DNA from: Tigriopus japonicus
Taxonomy: Eukaryota; Arthropoda; Copepoda; Harpacticoida; Harpacticidae
Reading direction: 5' to 3'
Assembly: GCA_010645155.1 (NCBI GenBank)
Contig: CM021319.1
Coordinates: 6,573,330-6,637,329, forward strand
Length of the DNA: 64,000 nucleotides
Each line of letters starts with the position of its first letter. Position 1 is the stretch's first letter. The position numbers were made by a program, and so were the translations under genes. The notes under the pieces are model-generated. The model was given only the letters and a program-made list of their open reading frames with translations. It was not told where the DNA came from and ran no database searches. Shown in pieces: positions 35,330-49,135 of the stretch.

Positions 35330-36917
35330 CTAGAACTCGCTGGGATCGTGAGACCGTTGTTGACCATCGCGCTTGGGTTCACTAGGAAATCCCCAAAATG
35401 TTGAGGGAAATCCGTGAACATCGCGTTCGCGTTTGACAAAGCCCGAGAATGAACTCACACAATTCCCCACGAAATGATTGGCTCGACCCAAGATGGCCAA
35501 ATCCACGTGAGATTGATCTTCAGTGGGCTTGATGAAGGTCAAATCTGTCTTTTGAAAGTACTTGGCCAGTGTTTTGGTCATGTGATCGTGATCCGAAGCC
35601 ACAAACACTTTGTGGACATCTTTCATGCGTTTGAGCAATCGGCGCAAATGCTTCACGATGACTTCTTCCGAAGGCTGGCACATTTCTTCGGTGAGTGATC
35701 CTTTTTCGTTCCGATATCCCAAACATTGAGCCGAGGAAAATAGATTGGGCGCACTATTTACGAACTCACAAGCCCGTGACTGTAACATAAAAGGGAAACA
35801 TAAAAAACATAACAGGGAAGATGGTATAGCGCAGTTGACTAACGCGGGGTTCGTGGTTCGATCCCAGGTCTTCCCCCCACCCTATCTGTCTAATGGATAT
35901 TACGACTCAAATGGCGCCTCCAGAACCCAGAATGGGCCCCAAGACTCCATTACAATTATTGTATAGAATATTTGTAGATATATATCCAATGAGACATTTC
36001 TCGCAATAAACATTATTATTATTATATACCGTTCAAAAGCCAGCCAATCTCCCATACGACTTACCCAATCCACCCCATTTCGTAAGTGGATTCCAATAAA
36101 GGGACCTCCGCTCAAATGCTTTTGGATGAAATCCCGCGCACGCCCTTGTATCTCGTCGGACCAAACCAAATATTTTTGCAATGGTACATTTTCTTTTTGA
36201 ACGGGAAACGTGGCAGGTGCTCCGGTGAATGCCAAAACCGGCCATTCCAAGGCTGGAAATCGCTTATCCCATTCTTGAGCAATTTGCGTATGATGGACAT
36301 CATAGTGAAGCGGTCCATAAGTGGCTGAATCAGCGAAATCGATCTGAAACGTGTCCCAAAAGGGTCCAAATGGATTGCCATCCTTAGCATTGCAAGAATC
36401 CGGTTGAGAACCCGATCGGTGGGAGTAGCAAAGAGATGTTCTCGAAGATTCGGGCCAAACTTGAGGCGCTAATCGCTCCATAAAATCGGCCATGAGAATC
36501 ACCCGATGATAGCGAGCCATTTCGGCCACTTTGAAGTACGTATCAAACGCTACTTGTACCTATAAAGTGATGATAGGAGAGAATTCGACAGCCCTGTGGT
36601 GTTAATCATGAATGACTTACGGATTTGGCCTCGCCTGGACGATATTCGACCCACGGAGGTAAGACTAAGGTTCGATTTAGACCGTGAGCGAATCCCAGAG
36701 CCCCCAGGTAGTGGTCCACTTGGTTTCCGAACCGCCCTGAATGTCAAAAAAAGACAATCTTAAAATCCTCAGAGTAAAATCGTCTTGATAATGTTTTTTT
36801 ACCCATGCAAGGACAGAACATAATGTAGCCATTCTCGTCGAGGTCCTCATCACCGGCGATCATGGATACACCCACCAATGCAAACATTAGATTAAGGAGG
36901 AGCCATCGACCACCCAT
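35330..36917 (-). CDS. POFUT1: GDP-fucose protein O-fucosyltransferase 1
   Basis: Four exons (36803-36917, 36621-36736, 36065-36559, 35330-35779) give 391 residues; human POFUT1 has 388. A signal peptide (about residues 1-21, [20 protein letters not shown]) is followed by [15 protein letters not shown], a conserved N-terminal signature. [12 protein letters not shown] matches the GDP-fucose-binding HLR motif. The C-terminal half carries [20 protein letters not shown], also typical. The enzyme adds O-fucose to EGF repeats of Notch and related proteins in the ER. Human POFUT1 ends RDEF as an ER-retention signal; this one ends DPSEF, a weaker match. The third intron (35780-36064) contains a SINE. 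Confidence 0.96.
35815..36026 (+). mobile_element. tRNA-derived SINE in POFUT1 intron 3
   Basis: The head, 35815-35875, begins GGGAAGA and ends TCTTCCC, which can pair as an acceptor stem. It contains an A-box-like TATAGCGCAGTTGA and a B box GGTTCGATCCC. The anticodon arm is missing (61 nt in all), so this is not a working tRNA. A body of about 130 bp unrelated to tRNA follows. It ends in CGCAATAAACATTATTATT, an ATT-repeat tail typical of many invertebrate SINEs. It lies antisense to POFUT1. Confidence 0.75.
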
Positions 36918-37736
36918 GGTTCATAGTCCGAGATTGTGGCTTTGAAATTTTGAAAGGGTTTATTGACCCAACAAGTATCTGTGTTAGAGGCCTCGGCGTT
37001 TCAAAGGTTTCCTCCCCATCAGCTGCGTTTGTTTTGAAATATGACCCGCTGTTAACCATAGCCATTTTTAGCGGAAACACAAGAGAGAACCAAATAAAAG
37101 ATGCAAAATGAAATAAGTTTTGCGGCACTTTTCCGGGATCTAAAAAATGCGCCTCTTTTTGAACTTTTATCGATTCCAAAATAATCTTCTGATAAATAAA
37201 TTTGTGTGGATTAACGGAGCATTTTGTTTTTACTCAACATCGGAACAATGAAGATAGACTTAATATCCGTCACCCTGCCTAATTTTGGCTAGAAATAAAG
37301 CCAAAAGACCAAGATTGAATGTAGAGAGGAAACTCTTCCATCGTTTCATTTTATATCTTAATAATCCTTCCATCTTTGCCTATTCGGGACGAAAAACCAG
37401 GTTCCAAAATATGTTTACTTAACATTGTAGGTTTTTCAGTTATTCTATAGATACGCCGGTTAATTTGCTGCTTTCGACCTGAGCCGAGTCAAACGCAAGC
37501 CATGTTTTTTCTTCTAGCTCACCAGTTTGCACCAAGATACATACGATACGATACAAATACACAGACATCAAATAAATGGTGTTCGGCAAGGGTCTTCTGA
37601 GAGCTGGCTAGCGATTATTTCGGATAAGAAGAACAAGTGTTTCAAAGTTCACAGAATTGGATCTAAATGACAAACCCTTGTTTGTGCCAACTGTGTATCA
37701 AATAGTGACCCATCGTTCAAATTCCTGGATTCCATC
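36918..37736. other. Divergent promoter region of POFUT1 and CRAT
   Basis: About 0.8 kb separates the two start codons on opposite strands, so both promoters must lie here. No clear TATA pair or other landmark. Confidence 0.45.
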
Positions 37737-40664
37737 ATGAGATTGGTGAGTGTATTTGCTTCTTCTTTCTTAATTGAAAGGTGGAGCGCAATCGCGAAGC
37801 TAATCTTTCTCGCGTTATCTCTTGTTCTTTAACCCCGTAATTATGTTTTCTTCATTCCACAAAATGGGAGCAACTAAGATGGATTCTTCCATTCGCTTTC
37901 AGGCTTCATCTTTGACGCGATCCCTGCTCTCATTTCCCGGCCGTCGTTTGCCTCTCCATTCACGGTTGCTCACTTCGTATGGCACGCCTGAGGGAACTTC
38001 TTTGAGTCGTCAAAAGGATTTGAAGAAACTGCCCGTGGCTCCTCTAGATCAGACCTTGAGTCGCTTCCAAAAGACCATTCCGCAATTCTTGTCCCAAGAT
38101 GAATGGCAAACCAGCCAAAAGGTGGTGGCGGATTTTGGTCGACCCGGTGGAATCGGAGAGCGTCTCCAAGCGCTTCTGGAGGCCAAGGCTCAAACCACCA
38201 ACAATTGGGTAAATTCTGTCCCTTTTAACAAGATTAGGATGAATGTGAATAGGATTAATTGGGTTTATTTTCTAAGTTGGCAGATTGGTGGCTAGATTGC
38301 GCCTATCTAGGTTTTCGAGGCACGGTCGTGGTTTGGTCTAGTCCGGGATTTGTTTGGCCTGAACAGGAATTTGCCGGTGAAACCGATCAATTGGAATACG
38401 CGGCCAAAGTTGTTGGTGGCCTTCTGGATTTCAAGCTCATGTTGGACAAGTGAGTATGGGGTGATTCATAAGCAATGGAGGAACAAATTGTGCTTCAGCT
38501 AAGAAAATTGTATGAATTCGAAAAGATGCGAAGAATAGCAATGTTCTAAACGAAAGGATTTCTTTTCTTGACAGAACTCCCTTGCATTCGATTTTTGACC
38601 AAAATTACCAAGGACAAAATTATCCAAATACCGAACATTCCACTTTCAAAATGTAACCTTGGCGACATTAATTCGTCAAAGGAATAAAATGACTGAATCA
38701 TAATCTTACTAGATTTTTATGCCGGTTCAATCAACAGTTTTTGGAGAGAATGTCTGGGGGGTTAGTTTCTTTTTTAAGGCCCTGTAGATTTCAACGCAGA
38801 AAAAGGCGGAGATTCGTGATGGTTCTAAATGTAAAATTGATTCGTAGGCAATGCTTGCCCGTGGAAATGATGGGTAAAGATCCTATGGATATGGAACAAT
38901 ATTACATGGTGTATGGAACCACACGTATGCCAGGTAAAACCAAGGATTATTTGAGCCTCAATCCTAATTCCAAGCATATGGTGGTGATTCACGATAATAA
39001 TGTAAGAATCTGAAAACGTTCTAAAAACATTTGAACAAATCCGCAATCACTTGTTTTCCCCCAGTTCTATCGCGTTTCATTGTACGATGATCAAGATAAC
39101 ATCCTAAGCGAGCAGCAAATTTTCGGATCCTTACTTCATTGCGTCAAGGACTCGCGTGAAAAAGGCCGTGGTGCCGCCGTGGGTTTGCTCACTTCGGATA
39201 ATCGCGATAATTGGTTCCAAGCCTTCGAAAAACTCTTGCCCGGCAACGAGCAGACCCTAAAAGCCATCGAGACGTCGCTTTTCACATTGAATCTAGATCA
39301 AGAGCGATCAAATCAAAACGAAAATGCTTATCCGGATAGGAAGACCAAAACTGCTGCCCAAGCTATCCACGGGCTTGGTCCTAATGGACACGCAGCCAAT
39401 CGATGGTTTGATAAGACCATGCAGGTAAAGCACAAACATTGACTATATGAGTTACCATTGATCGGAGAACATTGCGTGTTAGGTGTTCATCGGTTCGGAT
39501 GGGTCATGTGGAATGTGTTACGAACATTCCACCGCTGAGGGTGTCGCTTTGATGAGAGTGATTGATCACACCCTCCGATGCGTGTAAGTTAGATACATTG
39601 TTGACCTACAATCTACTACTAAGATTTTACATTTCATTGGAAAATTCAGCAACGGTGGAACGAAATTTGGACCAGCCTCCAAAGGAGATCGTTTCGATTG
39701 TCCAGAGTTCCTGCCATTCCAGAATGTGGATCGTGTTCAGGAGAACATCAACTTGGCGCATAATAATCTACATAGGCAAGTCGACGCTGAAAACTTATTT
39801 TCCACGTACCTGACGTATCCACTTTCTATTGAACAGCCTGTCAGAAGATCTGGACCTTCGAGTCATGCATTTCAAAGGGTTCGGAAAATCTTTCATAAAG
39901 CGACAAAAGTTCAGTCCGGACTCGTTTATGCAAATGGCACTGCAATTTGCCTTTTACCGCCTTCACAATACACCCGGCGGTCATTACGAATCTGGTGGAC
40001 TTCGTATCTTCCATCGAGGGCGGACCGATATCATTCGGTCATGTTCAGCAGAATCCGTGCGCTTTGCCCAGGATATGCTGAACAATTCAGTTTCTCCCCA
40101 ACATAGATTCAATAGTATGTCCAATGCCCTCAAAGGTCACAGTGACTACGCCAAAATGGTAAACACTGAATAACAGCTCACATGCACAAGAGGTAGCTCA
40201 TTTTTTGACTGCCTTAGGTTGTGTCCGGCAATGGAGTTGACCGGCATCTTTTAGGGTTAAAATTGATTGCCTTGGAAAACGGTTTGGAAGTCCCCGAGTT
40301 TTATAATGATCCGGGCTACACGAGATCCACCTATCATAGGATATCTTCCAGTCAGGTGAGACCAGATTTCAATTCAGTTTGTGTTGGTACACACATGACC
40401 TTTTTTCTCAAATCTAAAAAGCTTCTCTTTATCTCTTTTGTTGCATAGGTGTCGGCTAAATCCGAGTCATTCCTGGCTTTTGGTCCCTTGGTAATGGATG
40501 GTTACGGATGTTGCTACAGCCTTAGAGACCACGATTTCCTCCTTGGACTCAGTGCCATGAAATCTTGCCCAGAAACTAGTGTTGATAAGTTTTATGAAGC
40601 ACTAGAGGAGAGCTTAAATGACATGCACGACCTATGCGTCCAAACGCAACAAAGCCACCTTTGA
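37737..40664 (+). CDS. CRAT: Carnitine O-acetyltransferase
   Basis: Ten exons: 37737-37745, 37903-38208, 38277-38449, 38848-39001, 39065-39424, 39483-39583, 39650-39775, 39837-40158, 40218-40355 and 40449-40664. They give 634 residues; human CRAT has 626. The catalytic His is in MCYEHSTAEG (about residue 348). NRWFDKTMQ, RTDIIRSCS and DRHLLGLKL are conserved in the choline/carnitine acyltransferase family. It swaps acetyl groups between CoA and carnitine. The N-terminus (MRLASSLTRSLLSFPGRRLP) looks like a mitochondrial presequence, and the protein ends SHL, a type 1 peroxisomal signal, so dual targeting is likely. The first coding exon is only nine bases, and another in-frame ATG exists at 37843. 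The seventh intron has a GC donor. Confidence 0.95.
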
Positions 40665-40830
40665 CAGAACGTGCCTTTCTTATAATGATGCCGACTTAGT
40701 TACGACAAAACGTAATCCATTCTTACAAATATATTTCTGTTGATGATTCCCGTTTGAGAGACATTTTGCTGTGTGCGTGTCTTTATATAACTCATTACGT
40801 GGCGATGCATATAAATATGTATCCACACCG

Positions 40831-40851
40831 ATATTTGCTTCGGCAGCACAC
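40831..40851 (+). pseudogene. U6 snRNA 5'-end fragment
   Basis: Sixteen bases (TTGCTTCGGCAGCACA) exactly match the conserved 5' stem-loop of U6 snRNA. The match stops there, so the rest of U6 is absent. A TATAAATA lies about 20 bases upstream at 40810-40817, in the general area of a U6 TATA box. It sits in the CRAT/INTS3 intergenic region. It is either a broken U6 gene copy or a retro-inserted fragment. Confidence 0.5.
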
Positions 40852-40906
40852 AATGGTTATTCACTGATCAGAATGGTCCAAAGTCCATTTTGGAAAAGAC
40901 GTGAGA

Positions 40907-40912
40907 AATAAA
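40907..40912 (+). terminator. Poly(A) signal AATAAA of CRAT
   Basis: A canonical hexamer 243 bp after the CRAT stop codon and 121 bp before the INTS3 stop codon on the other strand. Confidence 0.55.
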
Positions 40913-41032
40913 AGGCTGTAGGTAGGAATAGTACATGAAGAAGACGAAGTGGTTGTTGAAACGGTGGAATAACATGAACGAGGTCCCTACGCCAGTTTGT
41001 GTCCTTGTGTGTGGCACTTAACAATCAATCAA

Positions 41033-44000
41033 TTAATCGCTATCCGAAGGAGGCGATACTTTCTTCTTTTTCTTGGGCACTTTCTTGGCCAACACCTCCT
41101 CATCCTCACTAGTTTCATCGGTTGAGATTTTGTACGAAGACACCTTTTTGGCTCTTTTACGTTTATTATTCGTGGCCCCACTGGCGCCACGCCCCCCTCC
41201 TCCACGTTGCTGCTTCCCACCGGAGCCTCTGGATGAGGGTTTTTCGTTCTCCTCCGAGTCCTCGCTTGACTCGTCAGAGCTCTCGGAGACTTTGGTGGCG
41301 CTCACATTGTTTCTGGGCTGTTTGCCCTTACCCGGGCTTTTACTGACTGAATTTGAGGACGATTTCGACTCTTTTTTCCGTTTGCTATTACTGCTCGGCT
41401 CATCGGGCTCACTATCCGAGTCCACCATGGCAAAGAGGTCCATGAACTTCTTCTTCTGAGTGTCAGTACATGCCTGCTTGGCCTGATGAAGGGCGGATTG
41501 AATGCTTTGGAGATTGAAGAACTCGTACTGTTTGCAAATCTGACGGAGATCATCCAAATGATGCAAACACAGCTCGGCCGAATGGGACAACGCACCGTTT
41601 TTTAAAGACGAGGGCTGGTTTCGTTTCCGTTTTCCCGGCCCGGCCGAGGCTTGTTTTGATAAATGGTTGGATATGATGTCCCCGAGTTTGTCGTCGTATT
41701 CGTGCATCCAGTAGATGAGGGCGGCGCTCACGAAGCGGTCGCCGGCTTCGACCTCGCGAGTTAAGAGGTGTTTCAGGAGGTCGTTGGTGGGTCGCTCTTG
41801 TTTGAGCAGAAGGAGGACGGAAGTGAGAGCTTCGGAGTGTTGAGAATAGGACAGCTTCGGGACCAAAGGCAAAACGCAATCAATAGGGAGGTCGTGGGCG
41901 GCAGTGAGTTGCCACAAGGCATACTGTTCGAAAGTCTCCCATGTTAGACTCGTCTGTAGGATGGCGGGGAAGCTATCTTTTTTGAACATGACAAAGTCTT
42001 TGGCAATGATGTGACACACGAGGGTCTGCACCTGCCTCCCGTCCACACATGCGACCACTAAGTACAGAAGGTTCACGTTTCCCACCGAGTGCTTGGGGAA
42101 GTTGGTGAAGATTTCAGGTACGAGGTACACAAACAGATTGACGTCATCCTCCTGGCATTGGCGCATATCATTCACCAAGCAAATGTCCAAACTGAATTTC
42201 TCGTCAATGGCCTCACAGAGGTCTTTGTAGATACTGGCCTTCTCCTTGGCACTCCTCGGATGGGCTTTGTCGGCACTCAAAAAATACAGCAGATAGTAGC
42301 CGATCCGAAGCTGAAGCGTATACAGCTCGGCCAGGATCTGCAAAAGGATTGTGCGCTGATCGGAATCCGACATTTCACACAAGGAGCGGAAAAGCACAAA
42401 CAGAGGCCGACCTATCGAATCTTCGATATTCTCGAGGGTGGGATTTTCGGGGAAGATCCGCCCTTCAAATTCTTCGGGAATGACATCCGTCAGTTGCGAG
42501 GCCAAAGCACTACACTGCTCAAAATCCAACTGCTCAGATATCACTGTCTTGACCAAGTTGTCAATGAGCTCGCAACGTTTCTCGCACTCAGTTTCAGCCT
42601 TGAGCTCCTTTAGTGTTTCCTTGATATCGTCATCCAACTCCTCGACGGGAAGTTCGTCCGAACCGTTGCCGCTTTCACTCTCATCTCCCGAACTTTGTCT
42701 CCGAGCCGTGTGATTCTTCTTGTTCGGCGATGAGGGTGAAGAGGCGTGGCCGGGACCACTGGATTTCACAGCATTTGGATTAGGGGTGGTGGAATTGTGG
42801 CTGGTCTTACCGCCTTTTGTATGGTGTTGGTGGTTGTCTTCGTCCTCCTCGTCACTGAATCGTGCACTCCCATCGGCATCTTCATCTCGATCGACTTGAG
42901 GTAGAGGTTCGGCCGACTCCTTGGGAAAGAAGGGCGCGAATCGCTCCCGGATGAGAGCTCGAAGCTCCTTGTCCAGCCTTGAGTTATCAAAGAGAGGTGA
43001 GAGCGAGCTCACCACCCGTTTCTCCACTATGGTGTTGAGCGAGTTGTAAATGCCGGAGCGCACCTTTTCTTGCTCCTTGGGATGAAAGTTCACTATGATT
43101 CGACACAGAAAGTCCAGGAGGGTGGCGGTGATATTGGGATGATGTCTCATCGAGTGTTGCATGACCAGAATGGCGGGCTCAATGTTCATGATATTGTCCT
43201 TGTCCGGGACAAAGAAGAGCCAGTCGTAGAAGAGAGCTAACTTGGCGTTGCTCGAGGCCACCTGAATGGTGCACGTGGTCAGAAGCCATCCGATGATGGC
43301 CCAACGAGGAATAATGTCCGAGCCCAAGAGCTCGTTGGTGGGATGAATGACGCCCACGATGAATCGGATTAGATCACAGCGAAGCGACTGGGATTCGGGC
43401 GTGGAAAGATACTGTCGCTGAAACCAGTCTTGATAGCGCTTATGAGTGCCAAAGCGAACCTGAAATGCCAACGGTATTAGAACAGATTGTACTTTATTTT
43501 AATCATTGAATCTAAGCCAATCAATCGTACCTGCGAGGTGAAGAACACGAGTTTCTTCTCCATCTCGGGTGTGATGCGGGACTGTAAGAATCGGCGTGAA
43601 GTTCGCGTATGCATGAGCTGAGTAATGCCCGTGAAACTGGGCGACAGGGTCCGAGGGTGGTGGATCATGTCTTGCCAGAGATCTTGGAATTCGGGGATTT
43701 TGGCCACGTATTGGAGCACTCGCACCAAATCCCGGCCAATCACCATGACGTCGGTGAATCGCTCGCGGATCAGGCTGATGACGAACTTGACCTCCTTTTC
43801 ACGGAGTTTGTCCACGTGGAAGTGGTCCTCGATGACCCGGAGGTAGGTATACACGACCGAGGCTAAAAGGAAGGGAAATTTTTCCAGCCAAGCCCGGTGC
43901 TCGACAAAGATATCCAAGAGCTGATCGGCCAACCACAGATTGGGTCTGGACACATCGCCGCCCGCGATTTGCCGCATGAGATTCCACACAATGTTCTCCA

Positions 44001-44514
44001 TCCCGTTGACCGAGCTCTTAATCATCTCGCGGGTGAGCCAGAGCAATTGCTGTTTGGCGGCCGGAAACAACTTGGGATACTTTTCCAACACCAAATGCGT
44101 CAAGTGGGTATACACGGCGATCAGTCCATCCCGAGCCACCAGCGTCAAATCTCGGAAATATCTGGGCGCATTCTCGGCGTCGCCCAAAACGCCAATCATG
44201 AGGCCCAAACAGATGTCCTCATGGGTCTTGGGGTCCTTGGACACGGCCCCGGCCAAGGCGTCATTGGACTCCTTCTCAGTCTTATCGGTCACCAAAGCCT
44301 GAACTAGGGCGTAGCATCGATCGTGGCGTTCTTCCAGGTCATCGCGCGACTCGATCACACTCGTCATGAACAATCGGGGCGGACCCGAAGGCGGTCCTCC
44401 GGCCTTCTTCAGACCGGCTCCTCCCCCGTTCCCACTCCCAATTCCCCCACCCGTCATGCCCGTCACGCCCATCACTAATGTTCCACTCGTGGCGACGGAA
44501 GAACTATGGTCCAT
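41033..44514 (-). CDS. INTS3: Integrator complex subunit 3
   Basis: Two exons (43531-44514 and 41033-43459) join in phase 0 to encode 1136 residues. Family signatures include FLQSRITPEMEKKLVFFTSQ at the exon junction, then RYQDWFQRQYLSTPESQSLR, LPRWAIIGWLLTTC-like IIPRWAIIGWLLTTC, FYDWLFF, NIEPAILVMQHSM and WETFEQYALWQL. The C-terminal tail is Lys/Ser/acid-rich and ends in SDSD, like the human protein (1043). INTS3 belongs to Integrator, which cleaves snRNA and paused nascent transcripts, and to the SOSS complex with SSB proteins in DNA repair. The start used is the first ATG (MDHSSSVATSG); the frame stays open upstream to a TAG with no ATG. A TTTTCAG just before this ATG may be an acceptor for a non-coding first exon. 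Confidence 0.95.
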
Positions 44515-45836
44515 ACTCTGAAAACCCGCCCTTCGACCCAACCCGGCCGTCCCACGTGGCCGTGATCGGGGCCCGCGATCCCAGATTCCTCTTTGACGGT
44601 TCCCGAAACGAGCCTCGTCGTCGTCCAATGGCTTGGGTGGATCAGGGGGCGTGGCCGAACCTCTAATCGGATTCTCCGTGGTCTAATATCCTCCTCTCAC
44701 GCGCTCTCGAGGGATCATAATGGCATTTCGGGGAGGAGCGGGGGGCGTGTCGGTGCCTAGAGGGGCCTGCCGTGTCTCACGCGAGTCTGTCCGGGCTGTG
44801 GGCGGGCCAGTTAGGGCGGCACGAGCGGCATGAACGTCTCTCGGGGGCTCGTGGCCATAAAAATGCGGCATTTTCCGAACCAATCACAACAATAACAAAG
44901 CCAGCGAGCCCTGCTAAAGACACCTAATCATCCGGAAAAGCCGGGATGTCAGCGGAAAAGGCCGATTCAGGGCTTTGAACTCGGCCAAGTGCGATCTAAT
45001 GGTCAATGAATGTGGTCTAAAGTTGGATCATGGGATAGTAGGCATCCACATTGAAAATCCGGGAACTGATCCGGATAGGGTCCTGCCTCCTTGAATGTCC
45101 CTCTCCTTCTGTGTTCATTTCGTCGTTTCTCGCTGATGATGATGATCAAGATCCGCGCTGGACCGGTCGACGAACACCCATCAGGTTTGCTCGCGGTGAT
45201 TGGCGGCGGCTTGGCCCATCAGCTGGCCGATTTCGCGCGCTCGCTCGATCCCAGCGCCACTAGGGCTGGCTGAAGAGTGCTTAGGATCCCTAGGGTGGGC
45301 TTCCTTGGCTTGAGGCAGAATCTTTGCCCGGCGTGCTTTTGAAGAGCCAGAAAGAAGCACTGCCAGGCGAATAAGCTGGGAATGAGTGGCTTGAGGGCGG
45401 CGAGGCGCTGGAAAACGAGGTAACGGGGAGCGAGTTTGATATTGATAAAAAGTAGTTGACCAAGATTGGGTTCGAGGTTGGAGGTCGGGGCGATGGACCA
45501 TCAGATGAATGGTAATCCATGGAAAATAGAGAATGTTATTTTTGATTTATGATTGTAACTTCCACGATTCCTATAGCTATAAGTCTGATGGACCGATCAC
45601 TTCTGAGACACCCTGATTCGGGAACAGGGAGACGTCGACTTTAACAACACTTCATGGATATGGAATCAATGCTAGATAATTGCCGTTCAAAGTTGATATC
45701 TGTGAATACCACGTTTAAGGATTTTAACTACATAATTATAGTCCCTCAAAGATATTTGGGTCAATTGGAGGGGATTTTATTGTATCAATCTTTCAGAACA
45801 ATCGGAGAAAAGTAATAATAAAAAACGCAAAACTCT
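44515..45836. other. INTS3 upstream region and PSMC4 3' flank
   Basis: GC-richer near INTS3, suggesting a promoter, then neutral sequence. Short overlapping frames occur but none matches a known protein. Confidence 0.45.
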
Positions 45837-47274
<1,438 letters not shown>

Positions 47275-48015
47275 GATATTGGATTGAATTGAGTTTTCGG
47301 GTAGCGAATTTAGTGTACTGTATGTAGGTTTGTAGAAAACCAAATGTTGTTTATGAACGAAGAAAGAGTGAAAGATTCAGCTGATTTGTCAAGCAGGCTC
47401 ATCTGAAAGTTGGCTGTTGAGGCTGGAACAAGATGAATTGCATTTTCAGCTTGGCCTGATCACAGATTGACACCGGGAATAAGACGAGCGAATTCTCATG
47501 TCGGTATCGATGATTATTTTTTTGCATCAACCACGTGGGAGTGATTCTGCGCCAACGGCCATTTAGTGATCATAATTTGAATAAAATTTTACACTTAAGG
47601 TTGAAATCTAGTTGATTTGAGTTAGAACTGCAAAGTTGCTTGAGGTTAAATCATCATTAACCCATTATATTCGATTACAAACACGCAACCTAGGAATTTT
47701 TTTTTCGCTCATGTACATGGAAAATTTGAGATGATTTGAATTGCTAAGATCCTTTGTAAAGGACACCAAAGTTCTCAGTCAGATATACAATGTCAACTAA
47801 GTATATGTTCGGGAAGGCAGGAAAAAATGTGTTTTTTGGAGACCACATTACCAAACTGATCTTGGAAATAATCCTGTTAGCACCATAACTCGAGCACAAA
47901 TCGCACTGAGATTAAACCACAGAAGCTTTTGGGACAACAGGATGAAACTTTGAGGCCAAAAAATCAAAAGGAAACGGTTCTGCCTAAGCAGGGTATCAAA
48001 ATGATAAGTTTGTTA

Positions 48016-48038
48016 GGGACGGGCAAAAAGTGCAAATA
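48016..48038 (+). repeat. Dispersed repeat, copy 2
   Basis: Identical over 23 bases to the copy at 32261-32283. Confidence 0.6.
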
Positions 48039-48402
48039 GGTAGAGCCTTTTTAGCACGGATTTTTTAATGATATGGTAGTGGATTTTGCTATCATTCACA
48101 TGACTTGCGAAGTTCTTTGATTTATTGAAATATCAGAAACAGAGACCATTTTTTGTAGATCAGCCCGATTGTGGATTGAAAAGATGAAAGAAATTATGCA
48201 TAATTTGAAAAGCAAGAGCAAACTTAGTTTTTAAATATGATTTGAAAGGTTCCAATGAAAATATGTGGTATTTGGTTCTGAACAACCTTATTAAGAGCGT
48301 TTTTAAAGATTTGCTAAATGGTCGTGATAGATTTTTTTTCTCAAGTCTTCGGCAATCTGTTCAAAGACACAAAGAGGATAAACAAAGGATAACTCACAAC
48401 TA

Positions 48403-48425
48403 GGAACGGGCAAAAAGAGCAAATA
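48403..48425 (+). repeat. Dispersed repeat, copy 3
   Basis: Reads GGAACGGGCAAAAAGAGC at its start, two substitutions from the other two copies. Confidence 0.55.
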
Positions 48426-49135
48426 TACATTGGTTTTTAGTTACCAAATGTCGCCCCAAAACCATCACAAAATCACAAAATAAAATGCAGAAAATGCACT
48501 TGCACCAGATTTCTTCATCAACTTCGTTACCTTGAACAATGCACAGTTGGCCCAGAATGATGATTTGTCGGAAATTAGGATTTTGACCTTCTTCTAAGTT
48601 TGAAAAAAGATATTATGTTTGTTTGAACACTTCAATAGTGTTCAAGAATACCCAGGATCAATTATAATTTTCTTGCATCATTTTGAAAATAACTGTTTAG
48701 TTATGGAGTTATGTATAGCCAAAAATATAAAAAAAAATCTTCACTAGAAAATTCTTCAAGGACCCACCGTGCGATGGATCAACAACCTTGGGTACTCTTA
48801 CGGGGATGCAGAGGAAAGATCAAAAAATTGAAATCACCCTATTTATGGTTTTATCTACTGAAGGTTTGCCAATGTAAGATATTGGCACACAAGGCACAAA
48901 CATCTTTGAAGGGAACATGTACGAACGGCGTATTAAAAATGCAAATGACTTTATAACCTGAGAACAGTAGCCAGAGAACAACCTGAGAATATCTAAAAAA
49001 TCATTAGAAACATTTACTCTGCAAGAACATGCTCTCGAAATATGACCAGTTTCAATCGCCTCACCCACTTCCTAAAGTAGGCGACAACATAATCTTTAAG
49101 GATGGTTTTGCAGACCCCTCCAAGAGTTTCTAAAG

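Larger units (their letters stand above)
47275..49135. other. Repeat-bearing intergenic sequence
   Basis: AT-rich and without a gene. It includes two copies of the dispersed GGGACGGGCAAAAAGTGC repeat, at 48016-48038 and 48403-48425. Confidence 0.5.

Noticed and set aside
35815..35875. Functional tRNA gene
   Set aside because: Only 61 nt, with the anticodon arm missing. It is better explained as a SINE head.
44683..44883. 66-codon Arg/Pro-rich frame upstream of INTS3
   Set aside because: GC-rich promoter-like sequence giving a compositional frame; no conserved feature and no splice link to INTS3.
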